Below, piece after piece: positions 32,636 to 35,316 of a DNA stretch of 35,316 bases. The translations under genes and the position numbers were made by a program. The first letter of the stretch is position 1. Every line of letters starts with the position of its first letter. This DNA is from an uncultured Lachnospiraceae bacterium (GTDB lineage Bacteria; Bacillota; Clostridia; Lachnospirales; Lachnospiraceae), in assembly GCA_946549035.1 (NCBI GenBank), contig CAMNQH010000034.1, positions 1-35,316 of the forward strand. Direction: 5' to 3'. The notes below the pieces were generated by a model. It saw nothing but the letters and a program-made list of their open reading frames with translations. It was not told the origin of the DNA and did not search any database.

Positions 32636-33925
32636 TTAAGAGCATGGGATCAGGATGTTCAACCGATAAGTTCTTTCTTCCTGTTGGAAGCCGCACTGGC
32701 CGCCGTATTTCTCTACGGCTTTTTTGATGTTGGGAATACCAAAGCCATGCACAAAGCGGTCTTTCTTTGTGGTTCCCTCTGTGAGATGGTTTCCCGGCAG
32801 CATATTATTTTCTATGGTGATAAGCAGCATATCCCGGACACGCTCGGCCTTAACAGTAATCAGACGCTTGTACTCCGGCAGATTTTCGCTGGCCTCTATC
32901 GCGTTGTCAATGGCGTTGCCGAAAATGGTGCTGATGTCCAGCGGCTCCATAAAGCCGATCCCGTGAAAGTCAACCATAGCGGAAAAATCAATCTGTTTTT
33001 CATGAGCCTTTGCCGCCTTATCTTTCAGAATGATGTCCAGAAATTCATTTCCCGTATGCACATAGTCCTCGTAGGCCGCAATTTGGGAGCGCAGCGTTTC
33101 CGCCATCTGGCGTGTTTCTTTTGTGTTCTGACTGCTTTCCATTACAAGCAAGTGGTTTTTCAGGTCATGGTAGATAGAGCGAACCCGTTCTTCATCTTTC
33201 ATTTTTTCTTGATAGTAAGCAAATTGCTGTTGTAGCTGGGCAATCTGCATTTTATCCCGCTGCCCCTGCTCCCGGAGATAGGACACATTTCTGGAATACA
33301 AAAATTGCACAATAAAAACTACACAGAGTACAGATGTAATTAAATCCAATAATGATGTATCGGATGTTCTCAAATTCAAATATCCATAAGTGCTTGCAAA
33401 TGATACACCGAAAACCAAAAGAAAACTGATAGATACAATAGCTACATCTTTTGCCAGAATATCATATTTGAAATTCTTTAATAAGCAGTAGGTAACCATC
33501 AAAAATAATAACCTTAGTAGCATGATAAAAACATATATCTGCCATTTAATAATAGCTGTTCCATCCACTTGTGTTATTATATCGCCATGATAAACAAAAT
33601 CCATAATAGAAAGCCCAACTGACTCTGTAAATGGTATTATCAATAGGTAGGATAGCTCCATGACAATCAGCGCCCGGCGGAATGACACTTCATAGCACAG
33701 AAGTGTTAATCCTAAAAGCAAAGCCAGCAACGCCAAAAGACGATGTGCTCCTATATCCACGAAAAAGGTCATAACAATAACCGCCATTGCATAAACAACC
33801 GGTGGGATAATTCTGCTGATTACTTTTTGAAATCGGCAAGTCTTACAGAAACACAAAGTCATTACATAAAAAATAGCCGCTTCTGTTATTGTTGCCACGA
33901 TGTCTAACAAATCATAAAGCCACAT
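32636..33925 (-). CDS. AgrC/ComD-type GHKL sensor histidine kinase
   Basis: The 429-residue kinase has six or so N-terminal membrane helices (about residues 5-215), a coiled-coil-like linker (about 212-248), the dimerisation box with phospho-accepting His253 in SIYHDLKNHLLVM, and a GHKL ATPase domain. The N box is IFGNAIDNAIEAS, followed by HGFGIPNIKKAVEKYGG. This is the plan of peptide-pheromone receptors AgrC, ComD and BlpH. ATG 33925 overlaps the response-regulator stop by one base (TAATG). Plausible input is a secreted peptide, but no AgrB protease or AgrD precursor is visible in the window. Confidence 0.93.
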   Translation of the reverse strand: MWLYDLLDIVATITEAAIFYVMTLCFCKTCRFQKVISRIIPPVVYAMAVIVMTFFVDIGAHRLLALLALLLGLTLLCYEVSFRRALIVMELSYLLIIPFTESVGLSIMDFVYHGDIITQVDGTAIIKWQIYVFIMLLRLLFLMVTYCLLKNFKYDILAKDVAIVSISFLLVFGVSFASTYGYLNLRTSDTSLLDLITSVLCVVFIVQFLYSRNVSYLREQGQRDKMQIAQLQQQFAYYQEKMKDEERVRSIYHDLKNHLLVMESSQNTKETRQMAETLRSQIAAYEDYVHTGNEFLDIILKDKAAKAHEKQIDFSAMVDFHGIGFMEPLDISTIFGNAIDNAIEASENLPEYKRLITVKAERVRDMLLITIENNMLPGNHLTEGTTKKDRFVHGFGIPNIKKAVEKYGGQCGFQQEERTYRLNILIPCS

Positions 33926-34635
33926 TACAGCATATCCCCCCAATAATCAGCTAAACGTTCCATAAACTCTTTGCGCTTCGGCTGGCTGATGGGGATAATC
34001 TCACCAGTAATCAGTTCAAGTTCCAGCTTATTCACACCCTTTACATAAAACAAATTTACAATGTAGCTGGTGTGGCAGCGAATAAAACCTTTGCCTTGTA
34101 GCGCTTGTTCCATCTCTTTCATACTCTTGTAACAGATAATATTTTCCTGCTCTGTATGTAGGAGCAAATTGCGGTTAAAGGTTTCTACATAGCGGAGAGA
34201 TTTCAGAAACACCTTATATCTCCCTGTATCGTTAGTAATCACCATAGCGGGGCTATCGTCTTTCCGATGCTTTTTCAACCACTGATCCATTTCCGCTTTT
34301 AGCCGGACATACTTCATCGGCTTAATGATGTAATTGGTGGCCTGATATTTATATCCCTCTAAACCGTATTGTGTGAGGGTAGTCAAAAAGATAATACCGA
34401 CCTTTTCATCCATCTGGCGGATGCGTTCGGCGGCTCGCAGGCCATTCACCAGCCGCATTTGAATGTCAAGGAAAATCAGATCAATGGTGGTATCGTACTT
34501 TTCAATTAACTCCATACCGTCGTAATAAACAGTTACCTTTATTTCTATGCCGGTTTCGGCGGCGTATTGATTTAATAAGCTTGTCATGTGTATGACAAAA
34601 TTTTTCTCATCATCGCAGATTGCTATGTGTATCAT
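33925..34635 (-). CDS. LytTR-family response regulator (AgrA-like)
   Basis: The 236-residue protein has a receiver domain with acidic pair Asp8/Asp9 in AICDDE, phospho-acceptor Asp57 in LIFLDIQM, and Lys in NYIIKPMKY. A LytTR DNA-binding domain follows (about 135-235: RYKVFLKSLRYVETFNRNLL, GFIRCHTSYIVNLFYVKGV, GEIIPISQPKRKEF). ATG 34635 follows GAGAGGAACGA. Longer in-frame readings up to 34743 would include the promoter at 34670-34698 and are rejected. It is first in an operon with the GHKL kinase. Confidence 0.94.
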   Translation of the reverse strand: MIHIAICDDEKNFVIHMTSLLNQYAAETGIEIKVTVYYDGMELIEKYDTTIDLIFLDIQMRLVNGLRAAERIRQMDEKVGIIFLTTLTQYGLEGYKYQATNYIIKPMKYVRLKAEMDQWLKKHRKDDSPAMVITNDTGRYKVFLKSLRYVETFNRNLLLHTEQENIICYKSMKEMEQALQGKGFIRCHTSYIVNLFYVKGVNKLELELITGEIIPISQPKRKEFMERLADYWGDML

Positions 34636-34669
34636 TTCGTTCCTCTCCATGTCCAGTATTCCACGAAAT

Positions 34670-34698
34670 ATTATACTGTACTTTGAGTCTGTTCTCAA
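34670..34698 (-). promoter_or_regulatory. Promoter of the LytTR/GHKL operon
   Basis: On the minus strand, TTGAGA (34693-34698), 17 bases, TATAAT (34670-34675). The transcript would start near 34663, 28 bases before the ATG. Confidence 0.78.
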
Positions 34699-34743
34699 TG
34701 GCAATCTTAGAAGAAGCGGGAGTAACTTTGCTTTTTTTCGCAA

Positions 34744-35316
34744 GTCTGCAGTACACAGTAATATAAGTTTTTTCTTGTTTTTGTAATTATATCAAAAACC
34801 AGAGATTTTGTATTTACCTAAAATGGCGAATATTTTCGCTTGTAGGTTGAAATATTTGATTTTGATTTGATTACAATAGACAAAAATATCTGAAATCTAC
34901 ACAATATAGATCATAAAGTGCTTTCTATTTCGCCACAGGTTGGAAAGGATCACAGGGTTTTTATAGGAATTGTATTGTTTGCGAGAGCCACAAATACTGC
35001 ATACCGCTTTCATCGCTGAAAGAGAAGCATAAGAATATGAAATTTACCAATTCCCGTATATTTCATGTTATAATGTATTACATGATTTTGTTCCCCTCAA
35101 TTTTCCTTTATCAGGGCTCGGAACGCCCCATGGAAAGATATACACAAGGGAAACTTTAAGGGAAAGTTCACCTGCGATAAACTTAGTGTTTTCAAAGGTT
35201 AGCGATTATTTTAATAACAAAATATAACAGCTAATATTTCCCTTGAAATTCATCAAATCACAATCGGAATTTGCAGATGATTTTCTTGAACTTTCCTTAT
35301 TTTTCAAGGCTTTTAG
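34744..35316. other. AT-rich region, no gene supported
   Basis: I see no convincing gene. It contains a composite inverted repeat (34816-34847: ACCTA and GCGAA arms mirrored by TTCGC and TAGGT). An extended -10 on the plus strand lies at 35070-35075 (TGT-TATAAT). An open frame of roughly 70 codons with no good start runs to about 35160. A short direct echo of 32267-32278 (TTTATCAGGGCT) occurs near 35108. Confidence 0.5.

Noticed and set aside
32426..33235. A 269-codon open frame on the plus strand
   Set aside because: It is antisense to the GHKL kinase, which has clear family motifs, and its translation has no recognisable domain.
34636..35316. Possible AgrD-like pheromone gene near the two-component operon
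   Set aside because: The small frames here lack a good ribosome site, an amphipathic leader plus Cys core, or an AgrB neighbour. The longest frame has no start codon until late.
1..35316. CRISPR array or insertion-sequence transposase
   Set aside because: No regularly spaced repeats and no transposase motif or terminal inverted repeats were seen on either strand.

Overview
The window looks like chromosomal DNA of a gut-type Lachnospiraceae (Clostridia, Bacillota). This is inferred from gene content and style: single-chain PurL, an acetylated-intermediate arginine pathway with ArgJ, strong AGGAGG ribosome sites, consensus SigA promoters, a GerMN-domain sporulation/germination lipoprotein, and an integrative-element remnant at tRNA-Leu. 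I cannot name the genus from sequence alone.

Layout. 1-300: tRNA-Val(TAC) and tRNA-Met(CAT) on the minus strand behind a strong promoter. 704-5638: purL (minus) and a divergent LysR regulator (plus). 5744-8427: rhamnose catabolism operon rhaB-rhaA (minus), with an 18-bp perfect inverted repeat at its promoter. 8574-10316: a DUF5680-like gene, a previously uncalled 49-codon secreted-peptide gene on the plus strand, and a tail-to-tail XRE+TPR regulator of RRNPP type. This is the best candidate for an undescribed cell-cell signalling unit. 10435-14837: a likely operon mgtE - hydantoinase/oxoprolinase - AraC regulator (minus). 15040-16077: a lone repeat-bearing lipoprotein (plus). 16245-22544: one operon, comEA - response regulator - histidine kinase - GerMN lipoprotein - comEC (minus), from one clear promoter. 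22635-29568: a YdcZ-type transporter and the arginine genes argC-GNAT-argJ-argB-argD (minus), with divergent argG (plus) and ARG-box-like operators between them.

29715-32535: an intact tRNA-Leu(AAG) followed by a graveyard of mobile DNA. It holds a truncated tyrosine integrase, a primase/helicase pseudogene with a frameshift and a stop, and a live-looking ParE/RelE toxin-antitoxin pair. It also holds a second 5' end of the same integrase joined to the 5' half of a different tRNA-Leu, and an antisense ABC-ATPase scrap. The two integrase leaders share a repeat that begins at the tRNA anticodon-arm sequence GCAAGACT, which points to the attachment core.

32636-34635: an AgrC-like GHKL histidine kinase and LytTR response regulator (minus) with their own promoter and terminator, but no visible AgrB/AgrD partner. 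34636-35316 has no gene I can support.

How the parts work together: argC to argG, with ArgR-type sites, make citrulline-derived argininosuccinate from glutamate. The comEA-comEC operon links DNA uptake to an OmpR-type two-component system. The 9.1-10.3 kb unit reads as a secreted peptide, its cytoplasmic receptor-regulator and a divergent target gene around a 43-bp palindrome.
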